Origin: Allokutzneria sp. NRRL B-24872
GTDB taxonomy: Bacteria > Actinomycetota > Actinomycetes > Mycobacteriales > Pseudonocardiaceae
DNA length: 34,430 nucleotides
NCBI RefSeq assembly: GCF_002155965.1
Contig: NZ_MUMH01000114.1
Coordinates: 1-34,430 of the forward strand
Direction of reading: 5' to 3'
In this document: one piece after another, positions 7,524 to 17,168 of the stretch
How positions within the stretch are numbered: the first letter of the stretch is position 1
Layout: each line of letters opens with the position of its first letter
Notes under the pieces: generated by a model
Databases searched by the model: none
Told to the model about the DNA's origin: nothing
The model's input: only the letters and a program-made list of their open reading frames with translations
Made by a program: the position numbers and the translations under genes

Positions 7524-7554
7524 CGTGTCCGTGGGACCTGAGCGGGTGATCCGA

Positions 7555-7815
7555 TCAGATCTTGTTGGCGCGCAGGGCCATCGCCGACTTCTTGTTGGCG
7601 GCCTGGTTCGCGTGGATGACGCCCTTGCTGGCGGCCTTGTCCAGCTTCTTGCTGGCCTCGGCGAGCAGCGTGGCGGCCTTGTCCTTGTCCCCGGCCTCGG
7701 CGGCCTCGCGGAACTTGCGGATGGCCGTCTTGAGGGCCGACTTCACGGACTTGTTCCGCAGGCGCGCCTTCTCGTTGGTCTTGATGCGCTTGACCTGCGA
7801 CTTGATGTTGGCCAT
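7555..7815 (-). CDS. rpsT: 30S ribosomal protein S20
   Basis: An 86-residue protein beginning [20 protein letters not shown] and ending [13 protein letters not shown], the standard S20 sequence, which binds 16S rRNA in the body of the 30S subunit. It is rich in Lys, Arg and Ala and forms a helical bundle. The ATG at 7815 is chosen over an in-frame start at 7896 because S20 always starts at MANIK and GAGGG lies eight bases upstream. In actinobacteria rpsT is normally found between holA and lepA; here the SSI/sigma insertion separates it from holA and about 7.3 kb of accessory genes separate it from lepA. Confidence 0.97.
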   Translation of the reverse strand: MANIKSQVKRIKTNEKARLRNKSVKSALKTAIRKFREAAEAGDKDKAATLLAEASKKLDKAASKGVIHANQAANKKSAMALRANKI

Positions 7816-7980
7816 GGCTGGACCCTCTTCCGTTCGAGTGGGGTGGTGCACCGCGCTTGATCGGCACTCGCCCGAACTCGGCGAGTTCTCCTCCACGACG
7901 GAACGCCGCGCGGCACAACGCCCGGAATCCTAACAACCGGGCGTCGTGCCTCCCACAACGAGCCTCCCGAACGGCTCGGG

Positions 7981-10236
7981 TCAGCGCACCGCGAAGGGGG
8001 CTCGCTGGTCCTCCACGACCACGTCGTAGCCGGTTCTCGGAACCTCTCTCCGGCCAGCTCCGTCGACATCGCCGCTGGTCAGGGCCAGTTGGTCGGCGGA
8101 GAACTCCACGTCGACGGCCCGCTGCGCGCCCGCGGCCAGCTCCACGCGGGCCCAGCCGACCAGTCGCTTGTCCGGAACCTGGAGCGGCGCCACGGGCTGG
8201 TGCACGTAGACCGGGACGACCGCCGTGCCCGCGCGCGAGCCGGTGTTGCGCACGGTGAAGCCGACCTTGACCTTGGCGTCTGCCCGGACCGTCGGGGGCA
8301 CGCTCGGCGCTCCGACCGCGAAGCTCGTGTACGACAGGCCGTGCCCGAACGCGTAGGCCGGGTCGTACTTCGAGCTCTCGCCGCCGTTGGTGCCGGGCAG
8401 TTGGTCGTAGGACATCGGCTGGTCGCCGATGCGCTTCGGCCACGACACCGGGAGCTTGCCGCTGGGATTGGCCGTGCCGAACAACACATCCGCGACGGCA
8501 GTGCCGCCCTGTGTGCCGGGCAGCCACCCCGCGAGCAACGCATCCGCGTTGGCGACCGAACCGAGCACCTGCGGGCGGCCGGTGAGCAGAACGACGGTCA
8601 CCGGCTTGCCCGTCGCGCGCACGGCGTCGACCAAGCTCTGCTGAGCCGCGGTGAGCGCGGGTTCCTCGGTGTCGGCGGGTCCCTCAGCGCCGGGCTTCTC
8701 GCCGAGCACCACGACGACCGCCTTGGCGTCCTTGGCCTGCGCGACCGCGTCGGCCTGGTTGGGAGCGTGCGTGACCGTGGCGCCCGGAGCCGCCGCGCGG
8801 ATGCCCTCCAGCACGGTGACCGCCTCCGGCACAGGCCCCTGTTCCGGGACGCCCTGCCAATCGACGGTCCAGCCGCCGAGCTGCCGCCGCACGTCGTCGG
8901 CGGTGTCGCCGGTCACGACGATCTTGCCGTCCTTGGCCAGTGGCAAGGCGGACTTCTCGTTGCGCAGCAACACCATCGACTCGATCGCGGCCTTGCGGGC
9001 GAGGTCGAGGCCGACGCCGTTGACGCGCTCGTCGGCCACGGCCGGGTCCACGTAGGGCCGCTCGAACAGGCCGAGCTCGAACTTCAGCCGCAGGACGCGC
9101 CGCACGGCCTCGTCGACGCGGCGCTCGCTGACCCGCCCGTCACGGACCACCTGGCGCAGCCCCGAGGTGAACTCCCCGGCGGCGGAGGGCTCCATCGCCA
9201 TGTCCACGCCCGCGTTCACCGCCATCGCGATCGCCGAGGGGTAGTCGGCGGCGGCCTTGTGCTTGGTGACCAGCGAGCGGATGTCCTGCCAGTCGGTGAT
9301 CGCCACGCCGGTGAAGCCGAGCCGGTTCCGCAGTTGCTCGGTGAGCATGTACTTCGACGCGTGCACCGGAACGCCGTTGACCGAGCCGGAGTTGATCATC
9401 ACTGTGCGCACGCCCGCGCGGAACTGCGCGGTGAACGGCGGCAGCACCTGGTCCTGGAGCGTGCGCACCGGGAGGAACGCGGGCGCGCGGTCGTGGCCGC
9501 CCTTGGGCTCGGAGTACCCGGCGAAGTGCTTCGCGGTCGCGGCGAGCCGAGCGGTCTTGCCGTCATCGGCCTGCATGCCCCGAACCGCTGACGCCGCAAG
9601 GGTTCCCGCCAGGTGCGGGTCCTCGCTGTAGGTCTCGTAGTAGCGGCCCCACCGGGTGTCCCTCGCGATATCGGAGACCGGGGCGAAGTTCCAGAACACG
9701 CCGGTCGCGCGCATCGCCTGCCCGGTCGCCGCGCCCGCGCGCTCGATCAGCTCGGGGTTCCAGGTCGCGCCGAGGCCGATCTGGTGCGGGAACATCGTTG
9801 CGGTCACCACGTTGCTGTGCCCGTGCACGCCGTCGGCGCCGTAGAGCACGGGGATCTTGAGCCGGTTGTTGTCCAGCGCGTACTTCTGGATGGCGTTGGT
9901 CATCTCCGCCCATGCCTTCGGGCTGGGGTCCGGGGCCGGGACGTCGCCGCCGCCGGAGAGGATCGAGCCGACCTTGGCGTCCACGAGCACCGGCTTCATG
10001 CAGTCCTCGCGCAGCGGTCCCGGAACCGCGTCGCAGTCGCCCCGGAGCTTGCCGACCCGGATCTGGGTCATCTGGCCGATCTTCTCCTCCAACGTCATCC
10101 GGCCGAGCAGGGCGTGCACCCTGGCCTCCACCGGCAGCCCGGCGTTGAGGTGGTCGGCCGGTTGCGCAGCCGTGGTGAGCGGGAGGGTGAGCGCGGCCGT
10201 GACGGCCAGCGCGGCAGTTCTTCGAGCGGTGGGCAC
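7981..10236 (-). CDS. secreted GH3 beta-glucosidase
   Basis: A 751-residue glycoside hydrolase family 3 enzyme, probably releasing glucose from cello-oligosaccharides or other beta-glucosides outside the membrane. The GTG at 10236, with GGAGGAG upstream, starts a Sec signal peptide (MPTARRTAALAVTAALTLPL). The N-terminal (beta/alpha)8 domain carries MTLEEKIGQM, LYGADGVHGH, FAPVSDIARDTRWGR, KHFAGY and the nucleophile Asp (about 315) in GVAITDWQD. The second domain has VVVVLGEKPGAEGPADTEE, where the acid/base Glu is expected. The C-terminal fibronectin-III-like domain follows (KVGFTVRNTGSRAGTAVVPV). The layout and length match ExoP/BglX-like GH3 enzymes. A CebR-like palindrome lies about 90 bases upstream (10325-10338), suggesting cellobiose-responsive repression. 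An in-frame GTG at 10278 is less likely because it would put residues before the signal peptide. Confidence 0.92.
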   Translation of the reverse strand: MPTARRTAALAVTAALTLPLTTAAQPADHLNAGLPVEARVHALLGRMTLEEKIGQMTQIRVGKLRGDCDAVPGPLREDCMKPVLVDAKVGSILSGGGDVPAPDPSPKAWAEMTNAIQKYALDNNRLKIPVLYGADGVHGHSNVVTATMFPHQIGLGATWNPELIERAGAATGQAMRATGVFWNFAPVSDIARDTRWGRYYETYSEDPHLAGTLAASAVRGMQADDGKTARLAATAKHFAGYSEPKGGHDRAPAFLPVRTLQDQVLPPFTAQFRAGVRTVMINSGSVNGVPVHASKYMLTEQLRNRLGFTGVAITDWQDIRSLVTKHKAAADYPSAIAMAVNAGVDMAMEPSAAGEFTSGLRQVVRDGRVSERRVDEAVRRVLRLKFELGLFERPYVDPAVADERVNGVGLDLARKAAIESMVLLRNEKSALPLAKDGKIVVTGDTADDVRRQLGGWTVDWQGVPEQGPVPEAVTVLEGIRAAAPGATVTHAPNQADAVAQAKDAKAVVVVLGEKPGAEGPADTEEPALTAAQQSLVDAVRATGKPVTVVLLTGRPQVLGSVANADALLAGWLPGTQGGTAVADVLFGTANPSGKLPVSWPKRIGDQPMSYDQLPGTNGGESSKYDPAYAFGHGLSYTSFAVGAPSVPPTVRADAKVKVGFTVRNTGSRAGTAVVPVYVHQPVAPLQVPDKRLVGWARVELAAGAQRAVDVEFSADQLALTSGDVDGAGRREVPRTGYDVVVEDQRAPFAVR

Positions 10237-10324
10237 GTGCTCCTCCAACGAGAGGGTGTGCGGCAGCAGCACCCTCACATTCGGCGGTGAGCTTGGTCAC
10301 CAACAGCTGCCGTTCGGAGCAATG

Positions 10325-10338
10325 TGAGAGCGCTTTCC
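10325..10338. promoter_or_regulatory. CebR-like LacI-family operator
   Basis: TGAGAGCGCTTTCC is a near-palindrome around a perfect AGCGCT core and resembles the known Streptomyces CebR operator TGGGAGCGCTCCCA (10 of 14 bases). It lies between the divergent GH3 beta-glucosidase and TauE/SafE genes, as expected for cellobiose-responsive control of the glucosidase. Confidence 0.55.
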
Positions 10339-10387
10339 TCCTGGTAAGCGTTGTTTTGTTGCACGGGTGCCTGCCTAACGTTCGCCG

Positions 10388-11194
10388 GTGTTCACAACCC
10401 TGGACCTGCCCGGCTTCGCCGGTGTCTCCGTCGCCGCGCTGGCCTTCCTGTGCACCGCCGCCTTCCTCGCCGGTGCCATCGACGCGATCGTCGGCGGGGG
10501 CGGTCTCGTCCAACTGCCCGCGATGCTCCTGGTGATGCCGGGCGGCGCTCCGATCCACTCGCTCGCCACGAGCAAGCTCTCCTCGTTCGTCGGCACGGCG
10601 GCCGCCGTTGGCACCTACGTCCGCCGCACGAAGATCGACTGGCGGAGCACCGCGCCGACGGCGGTGCTCGCGTTCGGCGGTTCCGTCGCTGGAGCGGCGT
10701 TCGCCGACATGCTGCCGCCGGGCGTGCTGAACGTGGTCGTCCTGTGCGCGCTGGTCGGGGTCGGCCTCTACACCTGGCGCAGGCCGGGCTTCGGCGCCGA
10801 GGACGCGGAACGGCTCTCCCGCGTGCGCCAACTGATGGTGATGCTGGGCGGCGGCGTGGTGATCGGCTTCTGGGACGGGCTCGCCGGACCCGGGACCGGC
10901 TCGTTCCTGGTGTTCCTGTTGGTGGGCCTGGTCGGCTTCGCGTTCGTGCGCGCGTCGGCCACGGCCAAGGTGATCAACACCGCGACCAACCTCGGCGGGC
11001 TCTGCTACTTCGTGCCCGCCGGGCAGGTGCTGTGGGGGATCGGCCTGTCGATGGCGCTGTGCAACCTCGCGGGCTCCGTACTCGGCGCGCGGATGGCCGT
11101 GCGCCGGGGCTCGGAGTTCGTCCGCAAGGTGTTCCTGACCGTTGTCGCGGCCCTGGTGCTCAGCCTGGGCTGGAAGGTCGTGCTGGGAGCGTGA
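10388..11194 (+). CDS. TauE/SafE family membrane permease
   Basis: A 268-residue protein of the TauE/SafE (DUF81) family, proposed exporters of sulfite or sulfonates. It shows the inverted-repeat layout of the family: an N-terminal half with AFLAGAIDAIVGGGGLVQLP and a C-terminal half with GFWDGLAGPGTGSFLVF, with about eight hydrophobic segments. The usual length is 240-270. The GTG at 10388 lies six bases after TAACGT (10376-10381), consistent with a leaderless transcript; no Shine-Dalgarno is seen. Its stop at 11192-11194 directly abuts the stop of the convergent esterase gene. No sulfur gene is next to it, so the substrate is unknown. Confidence 0.85.
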   Translation: MFTTLDLPGFAGVSVAALAFLCTAAFLAGAIDAIVGGGGLVQLPAMLLVMPGGAPIHSLATSKLSSFVGTAAAVGTYVRRTKIDWRSTAPTAVLAFGGSVAGAAFADMLPPGVLNVVVLCALVGVGLYTWRRPGFGAEDAERLSRVRQLMVMLGGGVVIGFWDGLAGPGTGSFLVFLLVGLVGFAFVRASATAKVINTATNLGGLCYFVPAGQVLWGIGLSMALCNLAGSVLGARMAVRRGSEFVRKVFLTVVAALVLSLGWKVVLGA

Positions 11195-11962
11195 TCAGCA
11201 CTGCGGGCGGAAGCCGGGGTCGGCGACACCGCCGCGCTGCAACGCGTTGATCACCCACTGCGTGGCGGGCCGGGAGTGCGGGATCAGCAGGTGCTCGGTG
11301 AAGTGCCCGGGGCAGGTGTCCTGGAGCACGACGTTGGTCACGCGGTCGCGGGGGCCGGACAGGGCCTGGCTCTGGTACGGCGTCACGATCAGTTCGTAGC
11401 GCGTGGCGATGGTCGTGTACTTCACCGAGCCAACGAGGTCGCCGCCGTCGTTGAGCGAGCGCAGGAACGACGATCCGGCCGACTGGTCCTCGCACGCCGG
11501 GCAGAAGGTCACGCCGAGCAGCTTCGCCAGCGGCTGGGTGGTGCCGTGGTTGGACGGCGCGATGCCGATCACCGAGTTCACCTTCGCCGAGCCGCCGAGG
11601 TACTTCAGGTACTGGCGCGGCATCATGCCGCCCTGGCTGTAGCCGACGATGTCCACTTTGGACGCTCCGGTGGCCGCGAGCACCTGGTCCACGTAGGCGG
11701 CCAGTTCGCGGGCGGACTGGGCGATCGGGTTCAGCCCGCCGTTGCCGTAGTCGAGGGCGTAATGGCACCACCCGCCTCGGCTCAGTTCGGGTGCCAGGAC
11801 GTCCCACGTGCTCCCGGACTTCTTGAAGGTCCCGTGCAGCAGGATGACCGGTCGCTTGCTGGATTGGCACGCGGCGGGCGCCGCGGTGGCGGTACCCGCC
11901 GCGAGAACCGTCGTGGCTGTGGCGAGAAGGGCGGCGCAGAGCAGGGCGCGCAGCAGTCGCAT
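11195..11962 (-). CDS. secreted alpha/beta-hydrolase (lipase/esterase)
   Basis: A 255-residue secreted alpha/beta-hydrolase of the class 2 lipase/acetyltransferase-like group. A Sec signal peptide (MRLLRALLCAALLATATTVL, cleavage near ATAAPA) is followed by RPVILLHGTF (oxyanion-hole HG), the nucleophile Ser109 in GYSQGG, and a C-terminal HSRPATQWVINAL in which the catalytic His is expected. FCPACEDQ and further cysteines probably form disulfides. GGGGAG lies before the ATG. It is a clear paralogue of the next gene at 12066-12818, in the same orientation and 103 bases away. The substrate cannot be stated; small acyl esters or triacylglycerols are typical. Confidence 0.85.
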   Translation of the reverse strand: MRLLRALLCAALLATATTVLAAGTATAAPAACQSSKRPVILLHGTFKKSGSTWDVLAPELSRGGWCHYALDYGNGGLNPIAQSARELAAYVDQVLAATGASKVDIVGYSQGGMMPRQYLKYLGGSAKVNSVIGIAPSNHGTTQPLAKLLGVTFCPACEDQSAGSSFLRSLNDGGDLVGSVKYTTIATRYELIVTPYQSQALSGPRDRVTNVVLQDTCPGHFTEHLLIPHSRPATQWVINALQRGGVADPGFRPQC

Positions 11963-12065
11963 GTCGTCTCCCCGTTGAGACTTGCGGTGAACTCGCGAGT
12001 AACTTCAGGGAAATGTAAGCGAGGTCACTTTTTCCTGTCACTCCGCCGATCGGCCGCCGTGCTGC

Positions 12066-12818
12066 TCAGCAGGGTGTGAACGCCGGGTCCGCCAGCCCGT
12101 TGTTGCGCAGCGCGTTGACGACCCACTTCACGGTGGTCCACGCGTGCGTCATCTGGCCGTGGCCGGTGAAGTCCAGCGGGCAGCGGTCCTGAACGACCAC
12201 ATTGGACACTCGGTCGGCCGGGCCGGTCAGCGCCTGGGTGGCCAGGCCCAGCAGGCCGTCGTGCTCGGAGGCGATGGTCGTGTAGCGGAGCGCCCCGACC
12301 AGGTCGCCGCCCTCGTTGAGCGCCTTCATGAACGGCGAGCCAGCCACCTGGTCGACGCAGGCGGGGCAGTCCTTGGCCAACCAGTCCGGCATGTCACCGG
12401 GCGGCAGGCCGTGGTTCGGCGGCGCGATGCCGATCAGCGAACCGGCTTTGGCGGCACCACCGAGGTTCTTCGCGTAGTACCGCGCGAGAACCGCGCCCTG
12501 GCTGTAGCCGACGAGGTCGACGGTGGCCGCGCCGGTCCTGCGGAGCACCTCGTCGACGAAGGCGGACACCTCGCCCGCCGATTGCGCGACCGGGCGCTTG
12601 CCCCTGCCGCCGTAGTCGAGCGCGTGGGCGCAGCGGCCGTCCTTCTTGAGCGCGTCGGTCAGTTCCCTCCAGGTGCTCTTGCTGTCGCTGAAGGTGCCGT
12701 GCAGCAACACGACCGGCCGCGCGGACGACGTGCACGCCGTGTCGGAGGTCGACGCGGCGGCCGTTGGTGTCCACGCGGCCGGGAGCAGGACGAGCAGGGC
12801 GGCGAGAAGTGGCTTCAC
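12066..12818 (-). CDS. secreted alpha/beta-hydrolase (lipase/esterase), paralogue
   Basis: A 250-residue paralogue of the preceding esterase, collinear along its whole length. The signal peptide is MKPLLAALLVLLPAAWTPTA (GTG start, GGGAGAG upstream). RPVVLLHGTF gives the oxyanion hole, Ser106 in GYSQGA is the nucleophile, and the C-terminal GQMTHAWTTVKWVVNALRNN supplies the catalytic His. The DCPACVDQ cysteines are conserved with its neighbour. The lid-like segment differs (GLPPGDMPDWLAKD against TTQPLAKLLGVTF), so substrate range may have diverged. A promoter-like pair, TTGGCG and TAGGTT, lies upstream. It was probably produced by tandem duplication. Confidence 0.85.
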   Translation of the reverse strand: MKPLLAALLVLLPAAWTPTAAASTSDTACTSSARPVVLLHGTFSDSKSTWRELTDALKKDGRCAHALDYGGRGKRPVAQSAGEVSAFVDEVLRRTGAATVDLVGYSQGAVLARYYAKNLGGAAKAGSLIGIAPPNHGLPPGDMPDWLAKDCPACVDQVAGSPFMKALNEGGDLVGALRYTTIASEHDGLLGLATQALTGPADRVSNVVVQDRCPLDFTGHGQMTHAWTTVKWVVNALRNNGLADPAFTPC

Positions 12819-12847
12819 GAGTTCTCTCCCGAGGTTGGAGAATTCGG

Positions 12848-12877
12848 AACCTAGGGCCAGAAACCCTTCTGCGCCAA
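12848..12877 (-). promoter_or_regulatory. candidate promoter of the second esterase gene
   Basis: On the minus strand TTGGCG (12877-12872) and TAGGTT (12853-12848) are separated by 18 bases, ending 29 bases before the GTG start. This is plausible for a housekeeping sigma factor. Confidence 0.35.
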
Positions 12878-12911
12878 AGCAAGGAGCCGTTCTCGTGTTC
12901 TCGCTAAACGG

Positions 12912-13121
12912 CTACTCGGTCTCGGGTGGGTGTTTGGGCGGGCGCCCCCGGCGGGCGGGCTTCGCTGCCTTGTCCGGCATTCGCCCCGCCTCGGTGAGCG
13001 CCCGCCGGAGCAGGAACTCGATCTGCGCGTTGGCGCTGCGCAGCTCGTCGTTGGCCCATTTCGTGAGCGCGTCGTGCACCGCCGGGTCCAGCCGGAGCAG
13101 GACGCTCTTGCGTTCAGCCAC
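12912..13121 (-). CDS. small ribbon-helix-helix (Arc-like) DNA-binding protein
   Basis: A 69-residue basic protein. Residues 1-45 (MAERKSVLLRLDPAVHDALT, then ELRSANAQIEFLLRRAL) fit a ribbon-helix-helix fold: a beta strand alternating basic and hydrophobic residues, then two helices with the RSANAQIE turn typical of Arc/MetJ-type repressors. The tail (KPARRGRPPKHP) resembles an AT-hook. It starts with GTG nine bases after the SPFH gene stop, with a weak AGGA, so the two form an operon. Pairs of an SPFH membrane protein and an Arc-like protein recur in actinomycetes, but I know no established function. It may autorepress the operon through the TGATATCA palindrome upstream of the SPFH gene. Confidence 0.8.
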   Translation of the reverse strand: MAERKSVLLRLDPAVHDALTKWANDELRSANAQIEFLLRRALTEAGRMPDKAAKPARRGRPPKHPPETE

Positions 13122-13130
13122 GACGACGTC

Positions 13131-14057
13131 CTAGTGGTAGAGCGACCCGGTGTTCACGATGGGCTGGGTCGAGCGGTCACCGCAGAGCACCACGAGCAGG
13201 TTGCTGACCATGGCCGCCTTGCGCTCCTCGTCGAGGTCGACGACATCGCGCTCGGCCAGCCGGTCCAGCGCCAGCTCGACCATGCCGACCGCGCCCTCCA
13301 CGATCCGCTGGCGCGCCGCCACCATCGCGCTCGCCTGCTGCCGCTGGAGCATCGAGTGCGCGATCTCCGGCGCGTAGGCGAGGTGGGTGATCCGCGACTC
13401 GATCACGTTCACGCCTGCGGAGGTGACGCGCGCGGCGACCTCGGCGGAGAGCCGCTCGGTGATCTCGTCGGCGTTCTCGCGCAGCGACAGCCCGGTCTCG
13501 CCGTGGTTGTCGTAGGGGTAGCTGGTGGCGATGTGGCGCACCGCGGTCTCGGTCTGCACCTGGACGAAGTCGACGAAGTTGTCCACCTCGAACATGGCCT
13601 GCGCGGTGTCGTTGACCTGCCACACGACCACCGCGGCGATCTCCACCGGGTTGCCGTCGGCGTCGTTGACCTTCAGCGCCGTGGTCTCGTGGTTGCGAAT
13701 CCTGGTCGACACCGGGGTCTTGGTGGAGATCGGGTTCACCCACTGCAGGCCGTCGGAGCGGATCGTTCCCGTGTAGCGGCCGAGCACCTGGAGCACCCGC
13801 GCCTGGCCCGGGGCGACCATGACCAGCCCGGCCATCAGGACGGCGGCGACGATCGCGGTGCCGATGCCGGTGAAGAGGAACGCGGAGGTGCCGGTCTTGG
13901 CGGCGAGCACGACCTGTGCGGCGCCCGCGAGCAGCAGCACGAAGCCCGCCAGGAACATCGGCACGCCCGGCAGGCGGTTGCCGTCCGTCTCGCGGATCTT
14001 CGGCGTCGGCCTGCTCGCGGCGATCTCGGACGGCGTGTGGACGAGTTGGTCGGACAT
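13131..14057 (-). CDS. SPFH/band 7 domain membrane protein
   Basis: A 308-residue SPFH (stomatin/prohibitin/flotillin) protein. Two closely spaced membrane segments (about residues 34-55 and 61-83) are followed by the SPFH domain: [20 protein letters not shown], then [27 protein letters not shown]-like strands, and a helical region [20 protein letters not shown]. Such proteins scaffold membrane microdomains and often control membrane-bound proteases or transporters. GGGGAGG lies before the ATG at 14057. It is the first gene of a two-gene operon with a ribbon-helix-helix protein, nine bases downstream. A perfect 8-base palindrome overlaps the likely promoter (14088-14095). Confidence 0.88.
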   Translation of the reverse strand: MSDQLVHTPSEIAASRPTPKIRETDGNRLPGVPMFLAGFVLLLAGAAQVVLAAKTGTSAFLFTGIGTAIVAAVLMAGLVMVAPGQARVLQVLGRYTGTIRSDGLQWVNPISTKTPVSTRIRNHETTALKVNDADGNPVEIAAVVVWQVNDTAQAMFEVDNFVDFVQVQTETAVRHIATSYPYDNHGETGLSLRENADEITERLSAEVAARVTSAGVNVIESRITHLAYAPEIAHSMLQRQQASAMVAARQRIVEGAVGMVELALDRLAERDVVDLDEERKAAMVSNLLVVLCGDRSTQPIVNTGSLYH

Positions 14058-14087
14058 GCGGCCTCCCCTGGGCGCTGCCTAGCAAAG

Positions 14088-14095
14088 TGATATCA
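14088..14095. promoter_or_regulatory. TGATATCA palindrome in the SPFH-RHH operon promoter
   Basis: A perfect palindrome, 30 bases upstream of the SPFH ATG, in an AT-rich patch unlike its surroundings; on the minus strand it follows TATAAAT. A half-site spacing of this kind suits a ribbon-helix-helix dimer. This is an inference with no direct support beyond position. Confidence 0.4.
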
Positions 14096-14106
14096 GATTT
14101 ATAGCA

Positions 14107-14388
14107 GGTGAGCTCGGCGCGCGCCAGTGGTCGGCCTCGGCCGTGATCTACCTGCCGTTCGCCGTCGTGATCGCGCTCGACGGTCCGCCGCTCGGCTTCG
14201 CCGCAGTGCTCGGGATGGGGCTCAGTTCCGTGCTGCACACCGGCTATTTCCTGTTGCTGCAACACGGTTGTTCGATCGGCGTGATGAGTGCTGGCTACAC
14301 GGTGTGGGACGCCTACGCGGTGACCCGCCGCTCGCAGGTGCGGCTGTCGTGGCGGCTGCACTGGCGCGCGGTGCTCGCGTTCGCCTAG
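14107..14388 (+). pseudogene. remnant of an EamA/DMT-type transporter gene
   Basis: The frame encodes GELGARQWSASAVIYLPFAV, then LGMGLSSVLHTGYFLLLQHG, then AGYTVWDAYAVTRRS and a stop. These blocks resemble successive but non-adjacent parts of EamA-family transporters: the first half ends with an LLQ-G motif normally followed by a VVYPLARG-like stretch, while YTVWDAYAV belongs to the second half. The middle is missing and no start codon with a ribosome binding site exists; the only convenient start (GTG 14143) falls inside the first membrane helix. I read it as a gene truncated at the 5' end with an internal deletion. Its stop overlaps the stop of the convergent methyltransferase. An intact small membrane protein is the alternative, but is less likely. 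Confidence 0.55.
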
Positions 14389-14948
14389 GGCTTGCGGGCG
14401 AGGAGTTCGAAGCGCCGCGCGGAGAACGGGCGCAACGAGCCGAGTCGCATGATCACCTCGGCGAAACCGGCGTTGCTGGCGAGCAGTCTCAGGTCGAGCG
14501 GCTTGCAGCGCAGCCTCGACCGGCGCACGGACAGCAGCAGCGAGCCGCCGGGGCGCAGCACGCGGTGCAGCTCGGCGAAGCCCGCGGCGATGTCGGGCCA
14601 CAGGTGCACGGTGTCGGTGGAGATCGCCACGTCGACGCAGCGGTCGCCGAGGCCGGTGCGCTCGGCGGTCCCGGGGCGCAGCCGCACCTGCCCGTCGCTG
14701 ACCAGCTCCGGGCAGCGCGCGGCGCACCCGCGCAGCGCCTCCGGCGACGGGTCGACCCCGATCGCCACGCCCCTCGGCACGAGCTCGCCCGCCGCGCGCA
14801 GGCCGGTCCCCGTCCCCGCGCCCAGCACGAGCACCGCGTCACCGGGCCGCAACCGAGCGTGTTCGACCAGGCGGCGCTCCGCCCGCGCCGTCCTCGGTTC
14901 GAACAGGGCGGACAGGGTGCCGGGTTCGCTGGTCGCCACGCTGTTCAT
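14385..14948 (-). CDS. class I SAM-dependent methyltransferase
   Basis: A 187-residue Methyltransf_11-like protein. Motif I is DAVLVLGAGTGTGLRAAG near residues 37-54, followed by an acidic turn at the end of strand 2 (GVAIGVDPSPEAL), motif II-like DRCVDVAISTDTVHLWPD and post-motif FAELHRVLRPGGSLLLSVRR. The substrate is not recognisable. In-frame starts exist at 14984 and beyond, but codons between 14984 and 14948 have poor G/C third-position bias (CCT CAG TCA CCA GGC GCT) while those after ATG 14948 follow the genome pattern, so 14948 is preferred. No strong Shine-Dalgarno is seen. It is divergent from lepA and shares a short intergenic region with it. Confidence 0.8.
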   Translation of the reverse strand: MNSVATSEPGTLSALFEPRTARAERRLVEHARLRPGDAVLVLGAGTGTGLRAAGELVPRGVAIGVDPSPEALRGCAARCPELVSDGQVRLRPGTAERTGLGDRCVDVAISTDTVHLWPDIAAGFAELHRVLRPGGSLLLSVRRSRLRCKPLDLRLLASNAGFAEVIMRLGSLRPFSARRFELLARKP

Positions 14949-15142
14949 GGGCCCAAGCCAAGCGCCTGGTGACTGAGGCCGCATCAGGGTTGTCCCGGAC
15001 GTGTGCCGGGCATCGTCACCGACATGGGACCATGGGGTGTCACCCATAGCCAGCGAGGACTCCGAGTGAAGCGAACGAACTCCCTGCGCGGTTCCGAGAG
15101 CGCAGCTGCCCTGACGACCGCCGAGCACTGCGAGGTCGCCGC

Positions 15143-16987
<1,845 letters not shown>

Positions 16988-17128
16988 TGCTCTGGTCGGG
17001 TTCGGCAAGAAGCGCATGCTGTGTTGGTCTTTGGCCGCGTCGAGGTGCCGCAGGAGGCGTTCGTGGCTGCGCTGTCCACCGATGAGGCGGGCGACAAGAA
17101 GTCCAAGAAGTAGTTCTGCCGCAAGGAG

Positions 17129-17163
17129 AACCGCCCTCGACCCCGGCTGGGGCGGGGGCGGTT
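17129..17163. terminator. bidirectional terminator after lepA
   Basis: AACCGCCC (17129-17136) pairs with GGGCGGTT (17156-17163), extended inward by CCCC/GGGG, followed by TGCTTT on the plus strand. It lies beyond the duplicated lepA end and just before the stop of the convergent PH-like gene. Confidence 0.65.
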
Positions 17164-17168
17164 TGCTT

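Noticed and set aside
8089-9591. 500-residue plus-strand open frame over the GH3 gene
   Set aside because: Arg/Val/Gly-rich antisense shadow; the minus-strand enzyme is unambiguous.
14127-14972. 281-residue plus-strand frame over the methyltransferase
   Set aside because: Composition is that of an antisense shadow; the methyltransferase motifs are on the other strand.
16988-17113. Read-through extension of LepA into the duplicated end
   Set aside because: A normal TAG ends the inner copy and the spacer carries frame-breaking indels; it is a remnant, not a longer protein.
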